Below, one piece after another: positions 39,175 through 39,240 of a stretch of 39,240 bases of DNA. Each line of letters begins with the position of its first letter. Within the stretch, counting starts at the first letter, position 1. Source of the stretch: Patescibacteria group bacterium (lineage in GTDB: Bacteria > Patescibacteriota > Patescibacteriia > WFTA01 > S139-112); contig WFTB01000026.1 in NCBI GenBank assembly GCA_015485695.1, positions 1 through 39,240 of the forward strand. Direction: 5' to 3'. The notes under the pieces were generated by a model, which saw only the letters and a program-made list of their open reading frames with translations, was not told where the DNA came from and did no database searches. Made by a program: the position numbers and the translations under genes.

Positions 39175-39240
39175 TTATTCATTCATGACAACCCAATACA
39201 CGGCCATGAAGCCCGCGCCAAGGTATATCATTACGGCGAG
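39175..39240 (-). CDS. C-terminus of a membrane protein (partial at window end)
   Basis: Reading leftwards from the edge, the frame gives LAVMIYLGAGFMAVYWVVMN then E and a TAA stop at 39177-39175. Twenty-one mostly hydrophobic residues fit the end of a polytopic membrane protein. It lies 10 nt upstream of the tRNA-Gln gene. The family cannot be named. Confidence 0.5.
   Translation of the reverse strand, partial: LAVMIYLGAGFMAVYWVVMNE

Overview
The window looks like a stretch of chromosome from a Candidate Phyla Radiation (Patescibacteria) bacterium, most probably of the Parcubacteria group. This rests on the gene set and style, not on a marker-gene tree: a PilM-like protein fused to SH3b, a short EF-Ts, a subtilase with FG-GAP repeats, an O-antigen-ligase/TPR protein, a cell-wall gene set broken into separate pieces, few recognisable Shine-Dalgarno sequences, and tRNAs with no encoded CCA. 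TGA acts as a stop (it ends the epimerase and ATP-grasp genes), so the code is standard.

Layout. From 0 to 27.6 kb nearly everything is on the + strand. In order: PilM-TM-SH3b protein; VKOR and a Gmad2-domain membrane protein; EamA transporter; a SET-domain protein (-); greA; a BlaI/M56 pair; rpsB-tsf with a structured leader; gap; an envelope block (O-antigen ligase/TPR, secreted subtilase, UDP-sugar epimerase/decarboxylase, GT2, small membrane protein, ATE/GNAT-like protein); an Mpl/MurC-type ligase; a LysW-like zinc ribbon (-) diverging from a PLP enzyme, an ATP-grasp ligase and a cytosolic NlpC/P60-like protein; mraY; serS; dcd-like; ftsQ; and a Xer recombinase. From 27.65 kb to the end everything is on the - strand: M16 and M29 peptidases, SDR, tRNA-Gly(CCC), FtsB/DivIC-like, PH-domain protein, a 32-aa membrane peptide missed by the ORF track, lepA, murG, ftsW, a DUF2726 protein, tRNA-Gln(UUG) and the tail of a membrane protein.

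How the genes work together. Peptidoglycan and division are the main theme. The Mpl/MurC-like ligase, MraY and MurG act on lipid-linked precursors, FtsW polymerises, and FtsQ and the FtsB-like protein belong to the divisome. The envelope block probably makes and modifies surface glycans and exports a protease. VKOR could oxidise disulfides in exported proteins. rpsB, tsf, greA, serS and lepA are core information genes.

Most interesting parts. (1) The LysW-like / PLP / ATP-grasp / NlpC-P60 cluster between two peptidoglycan genes, which could be an unrecognised amino-acid or peptide-modifying pathway. (2) The 26.1-26.6 kb intergenic region beside xer, with an imperfect inverted repeat whose arms resemble Xer arms, at the point where gene orientation flips; this suggests a dif site and replication terminus. 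(3) The PilM-TM-SH3b fusion. (4) A bacterial SET protein. No CRISPR array, insertion sequence or prophage was seen.
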